Shown piece after piece: positions 24,499-33,079 of a DNA stretch of 43,446 nucleotides (its first letter is position 1; every line of letters begins with the position of its first letter). The stretch is from Atopobium sp034113385 (lineage in GTDB: Bacteria; Actinomycetota; Coriobacteriia; Coriobacteriales; Atopobiaceae). The notes below the pieces were generated by a model. The model made no database searches. It was given only the letters and a program-made list of their open reading frames with translations, and was not told the DNA's origin. The stretch spans positions 1 to 43,446 of the forward strand of contig NZ_JAXEXL010000027.1 in NCBI RefSeq assembly GCF_034113385.1, in the 5' to 3' direction. The translations under genes and the position numbers were made by a program.

Positions 24499-25344
24499 TT
24501 AATCAATATTTTTAAATAGGGAAATCTTATGCTCAACAATCTCTTGCACGATTTCAAGAGCAGGAACAACATTGTTTCTATTGGATGTATTTTCCTTATT
24601 GATGCCATACAGTTCTTTAGATTTACGGTTCCAATTAACCAGTAATTCAGTACCTACGTTAAATTTACGAATGCCAGAATTAATAACATGATGAATATCA
24701 TCATCAGAAACTCCCGTACCACCATGAATCACTAAAGGGGCTTCTACTGCAGCATGAATAGAATCCAAAACATCAAAATTAATATTAGTCTTGGATTTGT
24801 ATTGCCCATGGTTTGTACCAATCGCAACAGCTAATGCATCAATGTTGGTCTTATCAATAAATTCCGCTGCATCTTCAGGCTCGGTAAGACGAACTGCATC
24901 TGGATTGACCACAATACCATCTTCAGTCCCACCGACAGTACCCAACTCAGCTTCTACAGAAACACCAGCAGCGTGCGCATACTCAACAACGCGCTTAGTC
25001 CCAAGAATATTATCTTTAAAGGGAAGAGAGGACCCATCGAACATGACGGACGTATAGCCAGCATCTACTGCCTCACGAATAATGTCCCAGTTCTTAGCAT
25101 GATCAAGATGAAGAACGACATTAACGCCAAACTCTTTTGCCAGAGAGCTAACAACTGCAACTAAAGTTTTCATACCAACATATTGTGCAGTTCCCTCAGA
25201 TGTCTGAATAATCACTGGTGTTTTTTGATTGCTAGCAGCCTTAATAATTGCCTGCGTCATTTCTAGATTATGAGTATTAAAAGCGCCTACTGCCATGGTA
25301 AGTTGACTAGCTTCTGCAAGAACATTCTTTAAGGTTGTATACAT
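24499..25344 (-). CDS. Class II ketose-bisphosphate aldolase (GatY/KbaY/FbaA type)
   Basis: A 281-residue zinc-dependent aldolase. Zinc ligands are visible as His82 in HLDHAK, His179 in GTNHG and His207 in VIHGGTG; the base Asp81 precedes His82. Also typical are VGAFNTHN near the N-terminus, EAELGTVGG and the closing KFNVGTEL. The size and motifs match tagatose- or fructose-1,6-bisphosphate aldolases. It is the first gene of the system 4 operon, followed by PfkB. GatY enzymes of enterobacteria need GatZ for stability; a GatZ-like protein exists at 10662 but in a different operon. Confidence 0.92.
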   Translation of the reverse strand: MYTTLKNVLAEASQLTMAVGAFNTHNLEMTQAIIKAASNQKTPVIIQTSEGTAQYVGMKTLVAVVSSLAKEFGVNVVLHLDHAKNWDIIREAVDAGYTSVMFDGSSLPFKDNILGTKRVVEYAHAAGVSVEAELGTVGGTEDGIVVNPDAVRLTEPEDAAEFIDKTNIDALAVAIGTNHGQYKSKTNINFDVLDSIHAAVEAPLVIHGGTGVSDDDIHHVINSGIRKFNVGTELLVNWNRKSKELYGINKENTSNRNNVVPALEIVQEIVEHKISLFKNID

Positions 25345-25440
25345 AACATTCTCTTTCTCTAACCTCTTTTGTTGTCGGAAAACACCTATTGTCTGTTTGT
25401 CCGTACAATTAAAAAGAATAGCAACTTTTCCGCATCTTTA

Positions 25441-25474
25441 CAACAAAATAGTCAAAATTTGGACTATTTTGTTG
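25441..25474. promoter_or_regulatory. Perfect 13-bp inverted repeat ahead of the system 4 operon
   Basis: CAACAAAATAGTC (25441-25453) and its exact complement (25462-25474) flank an 8-bp AT-rich spacer. It lies about 97 bp upstream of the aldolase start and 86 bp past the transketolase gene end. It may be the operator of the GntR/UTRA protein, or a weak AT-rich terminator of system 3; there is no T tract. A second shorter pair, ATTGT/ACAAT, surrounds 25388-25409. Confidence 0.55.
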
Positions 25475-25559
25475 GCCTAGAACTATGTTATTATTGCAAT
25501 ACGCCCTAGCGCCAAATAACCAGCACTAGGACGCATCTTCTCTTACATAAATGAACGCT

Positions 25560-26519
25560 TTACTTAAGAAGTGCCTTCACCGTATCAAGCAAATCATCTG
25601 CAGTAAGTTTAAACACCTTTTGCAGATAATCAGGACTACCTACTTGACCAAAGCTCTCCACAACGCCATGGCGTTTGAAAGGCACAGCCACACCATGCTC
25701 TGCTAAAACTGCTGCAACTGCATCGCCCAAACCACCAATAACACCGTGATTCTCAAAAGTAACTACTGCTTTCTTGCCAGCTGCTTCACTCAGCACGAGG
25801 TTCTCGTCAAGAGGCTTAATACAAAACATGTCTACCACCTCTACCGAGACACCCTGCTGCTCCAATACCTCAGCAACATCTAATGCCTCGCTTACCAGCT
25901 GACCTGCCGCAATAATAAGAACGTCACTACCCTTGCAAACAATATTGCCACGACCAAGTTCAAAAGTAGAGCCAGCCTCATATATGTCACGCACTGCCTT
26001 ACGATTAGCTCGAACGTAGTGCACGCCCTCAAGCTTGACAAACTCGCGAACGATCCAATCCAGCTGTGTTGCATCTGCAGCATCACACACAACAGCGCCA
26101 GGGATGGTGCGCATCAATGCGACATCTTCCCACGTAGTGTGGGTTCCACCATTGGTACCCACGCAGAAGCCAGGATCAGAACCATAGATATTAATGGTGT
26201 TGTGAGCATATCCACCAGACAAAAATACCTGGTCAAAAACGCGACGAGATACAAACGGTCCAAACGAATGCATAAATGGCTTAAAACCAAGTGTGCTCAT
26301 ACCTGCAGCAACACCAACCATATTGGCCTCAGAAATGCCGCATTGTATAAAACGATTGGGATTGGTCTGAGTAATTTTAGTAAAACCAGAAGCGCCACCA
26401 AGATCTGCTTCAAGAGCAACAACGGAATCATTTTTCTTCATAAGATCCTGAAGCGTACTTACTACAACAGCGCGAAGTTCAGGAGAGTTCATACCACGAT
26501 CCTTAGCAAGGCTAAACAT
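25560..26519 (-). CDS. Transketolase, C-terminal subunit (system 3)
   Basis: A 319-residue half-transketolase. It carries the catalytic glutamate in GISEANMVGVAAG, the pyrimidine-domain segment GTNGGTHTTWEDVALMR, and a C-terminal domain ending in GQVGSPDYLQKVFKLT. Compared with the system 1 copy, HAGISVGEDGATHQ is replaced by FCVGTNGGTHTTWED, an active-site-lining difference that may alter substrate choice. Its ATG shares one base with the N-terminal subunit stop (TAATG). It is the last gene of the EIIA-EIIC-EIIB-transketolase operon. Confidence 0.93.
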   Translation of the reverse strand: MFSLAKDRGMNSPELRAVVVSTLQDLMKKNDSVVALEADLGGASGFTKITQTNPNRFIQCGISEANMVGVAAGMSTLGFKPFMHSFGPFVSRRVFDQVFLSGGYAHNTINIYGSDPGFCVGTNGGTHTTWEDVALMRTIPGAVVCDAADATQLDWIVREFVKLEGVHYVRANRKAVRDIYEAGSTFELGRGNIVCKGSDVLIIAAGQLVSEALDVAEVLEQQGVSVEVVDMFCIKPLDENLVLSEAAGKKAVVTFENHGVIGGLGDAVAAVLAEHGVAVPFKRHGVVESFGQVGSPDYLQKVFKLTADDLLDTVKALLK

Positions 26520-27373
26520 TAGGCCTCACTCCCCTCTAGGATTGCTGCGTACTGCATAAGTGCTTCATCGGCAGCTTGCTTAACTTCAGGAACACTAAAC
26601 TTAACGGAATGGTTGCCAGCATAGGTCTCAAAAAATGGAATGCCCGCACCTTTAGTGGTATCCAAAACAAGAGCTACTGCAGACTCATTGGTATTCTCGG
26701 CAACCGTAAGAGCCTTATCTAAAGCAATCATATCCTGGCCATTAACCTGCTGTGTTGCAAAACCAAAAGCTTCGAGTTTCTTTGCAATATCAAAGGGATT
26801 CATGACCTCTTCAAGCGTGCCATCAAGCTGGCGCTTGTTCCAGTCGATAATAACAATGCAGTTGTTAAGCTTATGAGCTGCAAGGTATTGAAATGCCTCC
26901 CAGCACTGACCCTCATTAAGCTCGCCATCACCCACAATAAGGTATACGCGCCTATCGGAACCCTTCATGCGCAGAGCAGTAGCAATACCTGCTGCAGTAG
27001 AGGTGCCCTGACCAAGAGAACCAGTGGTCATGTCTACACCGGGTGTCTTGATTCGATCTGGATGGGAAGGCAAATTGGTGCCGCCTTGATTAAGAGTGAG
27101 CAGTAACTCTCTATCAAAGAAGCCTTTCTCGGCCAAAGTAGCATACCAAGCAGGTCCAGCGTGACCCTTAGAAAGTACTACGCGGTCTCGGTCTTCCCAC
27201 TCAGGATTGGATGCATCATACCGAAGGTGGTTTCCGTACAGCACGCTCATGAGCTCAACAATGGACATAGAGCCACCTAAATGGCCCGAACCAACTTTCA
27301 TAAGCATCTGAAGGATGTCTCTGCGGACTTTCACGCAAAACAATGAAAGCTCGTCAAACTTTTTTTGATCCAT
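26519..27373 (-). CDS. Transketolase, N-terminal subunit (system 3)
   Basis: A 284-residue thiamine-diphosphate-binding half. GSGHLGGSMSIVE, SKGHAGPAWYA and GDGELNEGQ with DWNKRQLDG are the cofactor and substrate motifs. The start at 27373 is supported by GGAGATAG upstream; an in-frame start at 27421 has no such site and would run through a hairpin at 27391-27421. It follows EIIB by 84 bp. Split transketolases dedicated to catabolism are known (AptA/AptB for apulose 4-phosphate, SqwG/SqwH for a sulfo-sugar), so a dedicated role is likely here as well. Confidence 0.93.
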   Translation of the reverse strand: MDQKKFDELSLFCVKVRRDILQMLMKVGSGHLGGSMSIVELMSVLYGNHLRYDASNPEWEDRDRVVLSKGHAGPAWYATLAEKGFFDRELLLTLNQGGTNLPSHPDRIKTPGVDMTTGSLGQGTSTAAGIATALRMKGSDRRVYLIVGDGELNEGQCWEAFQYLAAHKLNNCIVIIDWNKRQLDGTLEEVMNPFDIAKKLEAFGFATQQVNGQDMIALDKALTVAENTNESAVALVLDTTKGAGIPFFETYAGNHSVKFSVPEVKQAADEALMQYAAILEGSEA

Positions 27374-27390
27374 ACCTATCTCCAAAATAA

Positions 27391-27421
27391 ATGCGCTGCA
27401 GGAACATGCCCTACAGCGCAT
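27391..27421 (-). other. Intra-operon hairpin between EIIB and transketolase
   Basis: ATGCGCTG (27391-27398) pairs with CAGCGCAT (27414-27421), extended by AGG/CCT after one mismatch. No T tract. It lies just before the transketolase ribosome binding site, so it may set relative output of PTS and enzyme genes. Confidence 0.5.
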
Positions 27422-27457
27422 ACGTACTACAAGATGAGTTTTGGGCAGTTGTGTACG

Positions 27458-27745
27458 TTACGCCTCGATGTTCTTCTCGCGAAGCTTCTCTTCCAGCTCA
27501 TTTTTGTCAATGATGTTTTGAAGAACAACAATCTGCTCTGCAGGAACATCCTTAATAAAATCTGCCAAGTCACGACCAACAACAAACAAATCTGCAGCAC
27601 CAGGCTTTACATCAGAGGTGGTGGAGTGGGATACAGAAATGCCCTCGATGCCCATCTTCTTAAGAACATCTTGGATGTTCATTTCTACCAAAAGGCTTGA
27701 GCCCAAACCAGAGCCGCAAGCGCACATAATCTTAGATACCTTCAT
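27458..27745 (-). CDS. PTS EIIB, ascorbate type (system 3)
   Basis: A 95-residue EIIB with the P-loop CACGSGLGSSLL; Cys10 is at the phosphorylated position and Cys8 is an extra cysteine two residues before it. The rest (VSHSTTSDVKPGAADLFVVG) matches the UlaB/SgaB pattern. It is encoded after EIIC with a 110-bp gap that contains a strong hairpin. Confidence 0.93.
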   Translation of the reverse strand: MKVSKIMCACGSGLGSSLLVEMNIQDVLKKMGIEGISVSHSTTSDVKPGAADLFVVGRDLADFIKDVPAEQIVVLQNIIDKNELEEKLREKNIEA

Positions 27746-27794
27746 GCTTCACTCCTTTGTGTAAGCAGACATACTTGCTACCGTACATACATAT

Positions 27795-27823
27795 TTGCCG
27801 GGGCACAGCATGCACCCCGGCAA
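27795..27823 (-). other. Intra-operon hairpin between EIIC and EIIB
   Basis: TTGCCGGGG (27795-27803) and CCCCGGCAA (27815-27823) form a perfect 9-bp GC-rich stem with an 11-base loop. On the minus strand no T run follows, so mRNA stabilisation or processing is more likely than termination. Confidence 0.55.
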
Positions 27824-27855
27824 ACCTACCAACTCATTATATAGCTATTAAGCCG

Positions 27856-29271
27856 TTATTCTTGCTCGGTAACAGCCTTCTTAGGTGCAACAAAGTTATA
27901 AATAATAGGTGCACAGAATACAACAATGCAAACAACCATAAGCGCCGTGCCCTGAACACTCTGAGCTACGTTACCAAACACAATACCCATCCAAGAGAAG
28001 TCAGCATCAGAGAAGGTAGCAGAGGTAAAGCCAAGTGCCGTAAATACAGGCATGCAGATTGCTGGCAAGAAGGTGATGAGAAGACCATGTACAAAGGAAC
28101 CAGCGATGCAGCCCTTTACACCACCCTCTGCATTACCAAATACACCTGCAGTTGCGCCGCAGAAGAAGTGAGGTACGACACCAGGAAGAATGAGTGCCAC
28201 AGGAATAGCGCCATTGATGCCCGTGAGCACCAAAAGACCAACAATACCTGCAAGGAAGGATGTCAAGAAGCCAATAATTACTGCATTAGGAGCGTAAGGA
28301 TAGGCAACGGGACAGTCAATTGCAGGAATAGCACCAGGAACGAGCTTCTCTGCAATGCCCTTAAATGCAGGAACAATCTCGCCAACAATCAGACGAACGC
28401 CAGACAAGATGATGTATACGCCACCAGCAAAGCTCATGCCTGCGGTAAGAGCCCATACAATCCAGTTAACGTGAGTCTCGGTGCCAACGTTAAGCAGGTC
28501 ATTAAGATGTGCAAACTGGGTAGGATCTGCGGTAAGAATACCCTTAGCAACAGCAATGCCTGTTACAACAACAAACAGAACCATCATGGTGATGGAAATA
28601 GAAACCGTAGTATCACGCAAGAAGATAAGGCGCTTAGGGAACTTGAGGTCCTCGGTAGACTTACCACCCTTGAATGCCTTACCAACCAAACCTGAAAGTG
28701 CGTAGCCAATGCCACCAAAGTGACCAAGTGCAACGCCATCAGTGCCAGTTACCTTCTTAAAAGTGGGCTGGCAATAAGCGGGAGATACAACCATGATGAA
28801 CGCGAGCAAGCAACCACCAGCAACGATAAGCTGTGCGCCAGACAAACCACCAATGGACAGGATTACAGCAAGCATGCAAGCCATGTACAGCGTGTGGTGA
28901 CCCGTCAAGAAGATGTAGCGCATGCGAGAGAAGCGAGCCAGCACGATATTAAGAATCATGCCAACGCACATGATAAGTGCGGTGTCAGAGCCAAACTTCT
29001 CTAAAGCCATGGAAACAACAGCCTCGTTGTTAGGAACTACGCCCTGCATATTAAAGGCAAAATTAAAAATCTCACCAAATGCAAGCAAGGAACCAGACTG
29101 CAAAAAGCCTGCGCCAGCGGACAACACCAAGAAACCAACGATGGTCTTTACCGTGCCCATTACAATGTCTTCAATAGGCTTGCCCTGGAGTGCAAGACCA
29201 AGAAGCGCGAGAAGGCCAACAAGAATTGCTGGCGTAGACAAGATGTTGACAATAAAATCTACAACTGCCAT
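27856..29271 (-). CDS. PTS EIIC, ascorbate (UlaA/SgaT) family (system 3)
   Basis: A 471-residue permease, the most canonical UlaA relative in the window: STPAILVGLLALLGLALQGK, VKTIVGFLVLSAGAGFLQSG, VPNNEAVVSMALEKFGSDTA, VLARFSRMRYIFLTGHHTLY, VALGHFGGIGYALSGLVGK, GVRLIVGEIVPAFKGIAEK, PGAIPAIDCP and FGNAEGGVKG. About 11 transmembrane segments and a charged C-terminus (APKKAVTEQE). It follows EIIA. Despite its similarity to ascorbate permeases, no ascorbate-degrading enzyme is encoded; the partner enzyme is a transketolase. Confidence 0.94.
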   Translation of the reverse strand: MAVVDFIVNILSTPAILVGLLALLGLALQGKPIEDIVMGTVKTIVGFLVLSAGAGFLQSGSLLAFGEIFNFAFNMQGVVPNNEAVVSMALEKFGSDTALIMCVGMILNIVLARFSRMRYIFLTGHHTLYMACMLAVILSIGGLSGAQLIVAGGCLLAFIMVVSPAYCQPTFKKVTGTDGVALGHFGGIGYALSGLVGKAFKGGKSTEDLKFPKRLIFLRDTTVSISITMMVLFVVVTGIAVAKGILTADPTQFAHLNDLLNVGTETHVNWIVWALTAGMSFAGGVYIILSGVRLIVGEIVPAFKGIAEKLVPGAIPAIDCPVAYPYAPNAVIIGFLTSFLAGIVGLLVLTGINGAIPVALILPGVVPHFFCGATAGVFGNAEGGVKGCIAGSFVHGLLITFLPAICMPVFTALGFTSATFSDADFSWMGIVFGNVAQSVQGTALMVVCIVVFCAPIIYNFVAPKKAVTEQE

Positions 29272-29324
29272 GTTTCCCCCTTTAATACGAACTCGCTACT
29301 AGATATAAATCGTGCCTATCACAG

Positions 29325-29343
29325 TTGACGCCCGCTACGTCAA
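29325..29343 (-). other. Small hairpin between EIIA and EIIC (system 3)
   Basis: TTGACG (29325-29330) and CGTCAA (29338-29343) can form a 6-bp stem with a 7-base loop in the 98-bp gap between EIIA and EIIC. It is weaker than the two other intra-operon stems of this operon. Confidence 0.35.
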
Positions 29344-29369
29344 ACAATGATCAAATAATAAGGGCTCCG

Positions 29370-29810
29370 TCACTCTTGAGCCAAGAACAGATCATAAATC
29401 TCCTGCTCAGATGTTGCTTCTACAACCTTAGCAATGTTGGCAGGATCTCCAAACATCATAGCAAGTTGGCGCATGACGTTAATATGAGAATCGGAGTCTG
29501 TTGCTACCAGCGTGACAAGCAAACGAACATCGGGTCCTTCTTCTTTAAAACGAACAGGCTCACGCAAAACGGTTACAGCCAATTGCTGCTTAAGAGCACC
29601 TTGCTCGGGGCGAGCATGTAACAGTGCCAAATCAGGGCATAAAACGAAGTAAGGGCCGAGCTCCTTTGCATTAGCAATAATGCCGTCAATATAACGAGCT
29701 TCTGCATAACCGCCATCCACAAGGGGTTGTACGGCGACATGAACGGATTGCTCCCAGTCCTTTACACTCTGCAGAATCTGAACATTCTCGAACTTAAGCA
29801 TTTCCTTCAC
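29370..29810 (-). CDS. PTS EIIA, ascorbate type (system 3)
   Basis: A 146-residue EIIA with phosphohistidine His65 in LALLHARPEQG. LKFENVQILQSVKDWEQSV at the N-terminus and ELGPYFVLCPDLALLH are very similar to the system 4 EIIA, so the two share recent ancestry or function. The start is probably GTG at 29810 with AGGT upstream; an ATG three codons later is possible. It opens the five-gene operon EIIA-EIIC-EIIB-transketolase N-transketolase C. ACGTATACGT (29824-29833), a perfect 10-bp palindrome, lies just upstream. Confidence 0.92.
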   Translation of the reverse strand: MKEMLKFENVQILQSVKDWEQSVHVAVQPLVDGGYAEARYIDGIIANAKELGPYFVLCPDLALLHARPEQGALKQQLAVTVLREPVRFKEEGPDVRLLVTLVATDSDSHINVMRQLAMMFGDPANIAKVVEATSEQEIYDLFLAQE

Positions 29811-29904
29811 AGTAACCTACCCTACGTATACGTTATATGCAGCTAACAAGTACCGTATTGCATTTTAACATTATGTACAGATTATGTAGACGCAAACGAG
29901 ATAA

Positions 29905-29936
29905 AAAAGACCCCATGTTGCCATGGGGTCTTTAAA
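29905..29936. terminator. Bidirectional terminator, copy 1 of a 32-bp duplicate
   Basis: AAAGACCCCATG pairs perfectly with CATGGGGTCTTT around a TTGC loop, with an A tract on one side and TTTAAA on the other. The same 32 bases recur at 31269-31300, on the other side of the Abi-family gene. The rest of the 29811-30182 gap holds the system 3 promoter region and a second terminator at 30098-30119. Confidence 0.8.
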
Positions 29937-30097
29937 CGCACTATATATGCGGATGAACGGGCAAATTGACTCATAGAAAATCAACTAAACAATACTTCTA
30001 AAACATTAAGTAAGAATAGCTTTACCGCTTACTAATACAACCCTATGCCCGGATTCAAAATAAAATGAGGGAACCCCAAAAAAGGAATCCCCTCCGC

Positions 30098-30119
30098 AAA
30101 ACGGTCGAACCGTTTTTTT
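30098..30119 (+). terminator. Intrinsic terminator
   Basis: AAAACGGT (30098-30105) and ACCGTTTT (30109-30116) form a stem followed by a T7 run on the plus strand. The stem is nearly symmetrical, so it could also act, less well, on the minus strand, 64 bp past the Abi-family stop. No plus-strand gene lies directly upstream, leaving its purpose open. Confidence 0.6.
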
Positions 30120-30182
30120 ATGTACAAAGATACTATACAGAATTAGAAGGTTTTACAAGGAAGGCCTCTACGGAGTCATCAT

Positions 30183-31214
30183 TTAAACATATGGAGAGCT
30201 ATACCAAGCGCCAATAAGCTTAGCAATAAACTCAAAACTTGCTATAACCTGCGGATTACTCTTGTAGTACTTAGCATTTTTATGCAGCCTATTTGCAAAA
30301 ATACTTAGCTCTTTTAATCGATGGTTGTAAACGCCCTCTGATGCTACTTCTTGATGTTTATATAAAGTGGTAGCGATTTCTTGCAATCGATCATTACTCA
30401 GTCGAGAACGTCTAGTTTGCTTACTTATTCCCTTAATTGGTCCCATTGCTCTGGTAAGGATATACGAACTATGTCGGGCTTTTCCCGCTGTTAAATCATT
30501 GAGAATACAATTATTATGTGCACAGGCATTACGCATTGATTTAATGCTTTTAAGAAGATAGAAGTTATTTCTCATACTAGTACCATCAAATTGCTCAGCA
30601 CAAAACTTATAAAAATCCAAAAAAGTTCCAAACGCAATTACTTCCATAAAGGCCCAAGCTGGATAACAGAAATTTTCATAAGAAGATATCAAATCTGCAA
30701 TATAAGGACTGGTTTTACCACGATTAATATCATTCTTCACTCTGTTAGTAATTTTTCCATCCTGCTTTATATCGTTACTATTGATATAATCGGCTACTAT
30801 TCTATAACCGTCTTTTCCTTCATCCTCTATCCGCTTAAGCAATCGCATTTTTTCAAAATGTTCAATGTCTAATGTCATAGGCAACATCTGCTGACGCAAA
30901 CGAAAATCAATAACTGATAAATCAACCAGCATCGCAAAGTCTAATGAAATATATTTTCCTTCATTTTCTCCAGCATCATATTTTTGGAATGTTTTTCTAT
31001 ATGACTTAAGTCGGAAGTAGTTATTATTTTTCTCTAAATAAGCTTTTGCCTTATCCCTTGGGTAGAGTTCAAACTTTACGCCTTGAGCTTCCAATCGCTG
31101 AATCTGTTCCTCAACAGTGAGCCATGGCTTTTTACCTGCATTTATTTGCAAAACAGTAGATGAATCTATTTGATTGATTTTATCGTTGGCGGTACTAGGT
31201 TCATCTATCTGCAT
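30183..31214 (-). CDS. Abi-family (Abi_2, AbiD/F-like) phage-defence candidate
   Basis: A 343-residue helical protein. The N-terminal segment KPWLTVEEQIQRLEAQGVKF followed by AKAYLEKNNNYFRLKSYRKTF is the characteristic opening of Abi_2 abortive-infection proteins (AbiD/AbiF). The motif Arg228-Asn-Ala-Cys-Ala-His233 is the R-x4-H signature of HEPN ribonucleases, so RNA cleavage after phage infection is a plausible action (inference). AAGAAGG precedes the ATG. The gene is notably AT-rich, lies between groEL and a PTS operon, and is bracketed by two identical 32-bp terminators, which suggests insertion as a single-gene cargo. Confidence 0.85.
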   Translation of the reverse strand: MQIDEPSTANDKINQIDSSTVLQINAGKKPWLTVEEQIQRLEAQGVKFELYPRDKAKAYLEKNNNYFRLKSYRKTFQKYDAGENEGKYISLDFAMLVDLSVIDFRLRQQMLPMTLDIEHFEKMRLLKRIEDEGKDGYRIVADYINSNDIKQDGKITNRVKNDINRGKTSPYIADLISSYENFCYPAWAFMEVIAFGTFLDFYKFCAEQFDGTSMRNNFYLLKSIKSMRNACAHNNCILNDLTAGKARHSSYILTRAMGPIKGISKQTRRSRLSNDRLQEIATTLYKHQEVASEGVYNHRLKELSIFANRLHKNAKYYKSNPQVIASFEFIAKLIGAWYSSPYV

Positions 31215-31268
31215 TATGCCTTCTTTATGTCAATAAATAATGTTAGATGGCCGTAAGGTATTTTTCTG

Positions 31269-31300
31269 AAAAGACCCCATGTTGCCATGGGGTCTTTAAA
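31269..31300. terminator. groEL terminator, copy 2 of the 32-bp duplicate
   Basis: The 32 bases are identical to 29905-29936: a 12-bp perfect stem, TTGC loop, flanking A and T runs. It lies 68 bp past the groEL stop on the minus strand and 55 bp upstream of the Abi-family start, so the Abi gene needs its own promoter between here and 31214. Confidence 0.85.
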
Positions 31301-31367
31301 ACAATTGCTCTGAGCAAGCTGCATACGAACTTATACACTAAGTTATATACAAGATACTAAGCCAACC

Positions 31368-33008
31368 TTAGTACATGCCGCCGCCCTGGCCGCCCTGTGC
31401 AGCTGCAGCAGAGATAGCCTCTTCGATGGTGGTGTTCTTGGGAACATCAGACACGGTGGCCTCAGTGATAAGAATAAGAGATGCCACAGAAGCAGCGTTC
31501 TGAAGAGTGGTGCGGGTAACCTTTACAGGATCCAATACGCCCATCTCAATCATGTCACCATAGGTGCCGGATGCGGAGTCAAGACCCTGACCAGCAGGCA
31601 AGCCCTTGATTTTCTCTACAACTACAGAGCCCTCATAACCAGCATTGTTAGCAATGGTCTTGACAGGAGCCTCGAGTGCCTTACGGATGATGTCTACGCC
31701 GATCTTCTCGTCAGCATCGCCGGTGGTAACCTCGTCCAAGGCAACGGAAGCCTCAATAAAGGCTACGCCGCCACCGGAAACAATACCCTCTTCAACGGCT
31801 GCACGAGTTGCCTGAAGTGCATCCTCAATGCGGTGCTTAATCTCCTTGAGCTCAACCTCGGTAGCTGCGCCAACCTTGATGATTGCTACGCCACCAGAAA
31901 GCTTAGCCAAACGCTCCTGGAGCTTCTCGCGGTCAAAGTCAGAATCAGTGTGATCAATCTCTGCCTTAATCTGAGAAACGCGCTCGTCAATTGCATCCTT
32001 GGAACCAGCGCCACCAACAATAGTGGTGTTGTCCTTGGTAATCTTGACGGACTTAGCGCGACCAAGCATCTCTGCAGAAATGTCAGTCAAAGAAACGCCA
32101 AGCTCCTTCATGGCTACCTGGCCGCCCGTGAGAATAGCAATATCCTCGAGCATGCGCTTACGACGATCGCCGTAACCAGGAGCCTTGACAGCAGCAATGT
32201 TAAGCGTGCCACGGAGCTTGTTCAAAATAAGGGTGGCCAAAGCCTCACCGTCTACATCCTCTGCAATGATAAGCAAAGGAGAGCCAGACTTCTGGATGCC
32301 CTCAAGAACAGGCAGAATATCCTGAATGTTGGAAATCTTCTGGTCAGTCATAAGGATGTAGGGATCCTTAAGCTCAGCCGTCATGTTCTCGCCATCAGTT
32401 GCAAAGTAAGGGGAAATATAACCCTTATCAAACTGCATGCCCTCTACGGTATCAATATCCATACCAAAGGTCTGGGACTCCTCAACGGTGATTACGCCAT
32501 CTTTGCCTACAACATCCATGGCGTCAGAAATCTTCTTACCAATCTCTGGATCACCAGCAGAAATGGTGCCAACAGAAGCAATCTGATCCTTGGTAGAAAC
32601 TTCTCTCGAAGCAGCTGCCATCTTTGCTACTACAGCAGTAACGGCCTTATCGATGCCGCGACGAATAGCAATAGGATTAGCGCCAGCTGCGACGTTACGA
32701 AGACCCTCATTAACAATAACCTGAGCAAGCAATGTTGCGGTAGTGGTGCCATCACCCACGGTGTCATTGGTCTTGGTAGCAACTTCCTTAACCAGCTGAG
32801 CACCCATGTTCTCTACTGGGTCAGTAAGTTCAATTTCTTTAGCAACAGAAACGCCATCATTAGTAATGGTAGGAGCACCATAGGTACGCTCAAGTGCAAC
32901 GTAGCGGCCCTTGGGACCCATAGTGGTAGTTACTGCATCTGCAAGAGTGTTTACACCCTTAGCAAGCCTAGCACGTGCATCAGTGCCAAATTCAATGTTC
33001 TTTGCCAT
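31368..33008 (-). CDS. groEL: Chaperonin GroEL (60 kDa)
   Basis: ATP-dependent protein-folding chamber subunit, 546 residues, cytoplasmic tetradecamer with GroES. MAKNIEFGTDARARLAKGV, TTTMGPKGR, TITNDGVSVAKEI, NDTVGDGTTTAT (with the catalytic Asp) and PGYGDRRKRMLEDIA are near invariant. The C-terminus ends AAQGGQGGGMY rather than a long GGM repeat. It follows groES by 71 bp in the usual order groES-groEL. Confidence 0.98.
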   Translation of the reverse strand: MAKNIEFGTDARARLAKGVNTLADAVTTTMGPKGRYVALERTYGAPTITNDGVSVAKEIELTDPVENMGAQLVKEVATKTNDTVGDGTTTATLLAQVIVNEGLRNVAAGANPIAIRRGIDKAVTAVVAKMAAASREVSTKDQIASVGTISAGDPEIGKKISDAMDVVGKDGVITVEESQTFGMDIDTVEGMQFDKGYISPYFATDGENMTAELKDPYILMTDQKISNIQDILPVLEGIQKSGSPLLIIAEDVDGEALATLILNKLRGTLNIAAVKAPGYGDRRKRMLEDIAILTGGQVAMKELGVSLTDISAEMLGRAKSVKITKDNTTIVGGAGSKDAIDERVSQIKAEIDHTDSDFDREKLQERLAKLSGGVAIIKVGAATEVELKEIKHRIEDALQATRAAVEEGIVSGGGVAFIEASVALDEVTTGDADEKIGVDIIRKALEAPVKTIANNAGYEGSVVVEKIKGLPAGQGLDSASGTYGDMIEMGVLDPVKVTRTTLQNAASVASLILITEATVSDVPKNTTIEEAISAAAAQGGQGGGMY

Positions 33009-33079
33009 TGCAAATTCCTCCGAAAATGATTGTGCTTATGCAAACAATATTTGAAACAATACTTGCCAAGCCTACCGAA

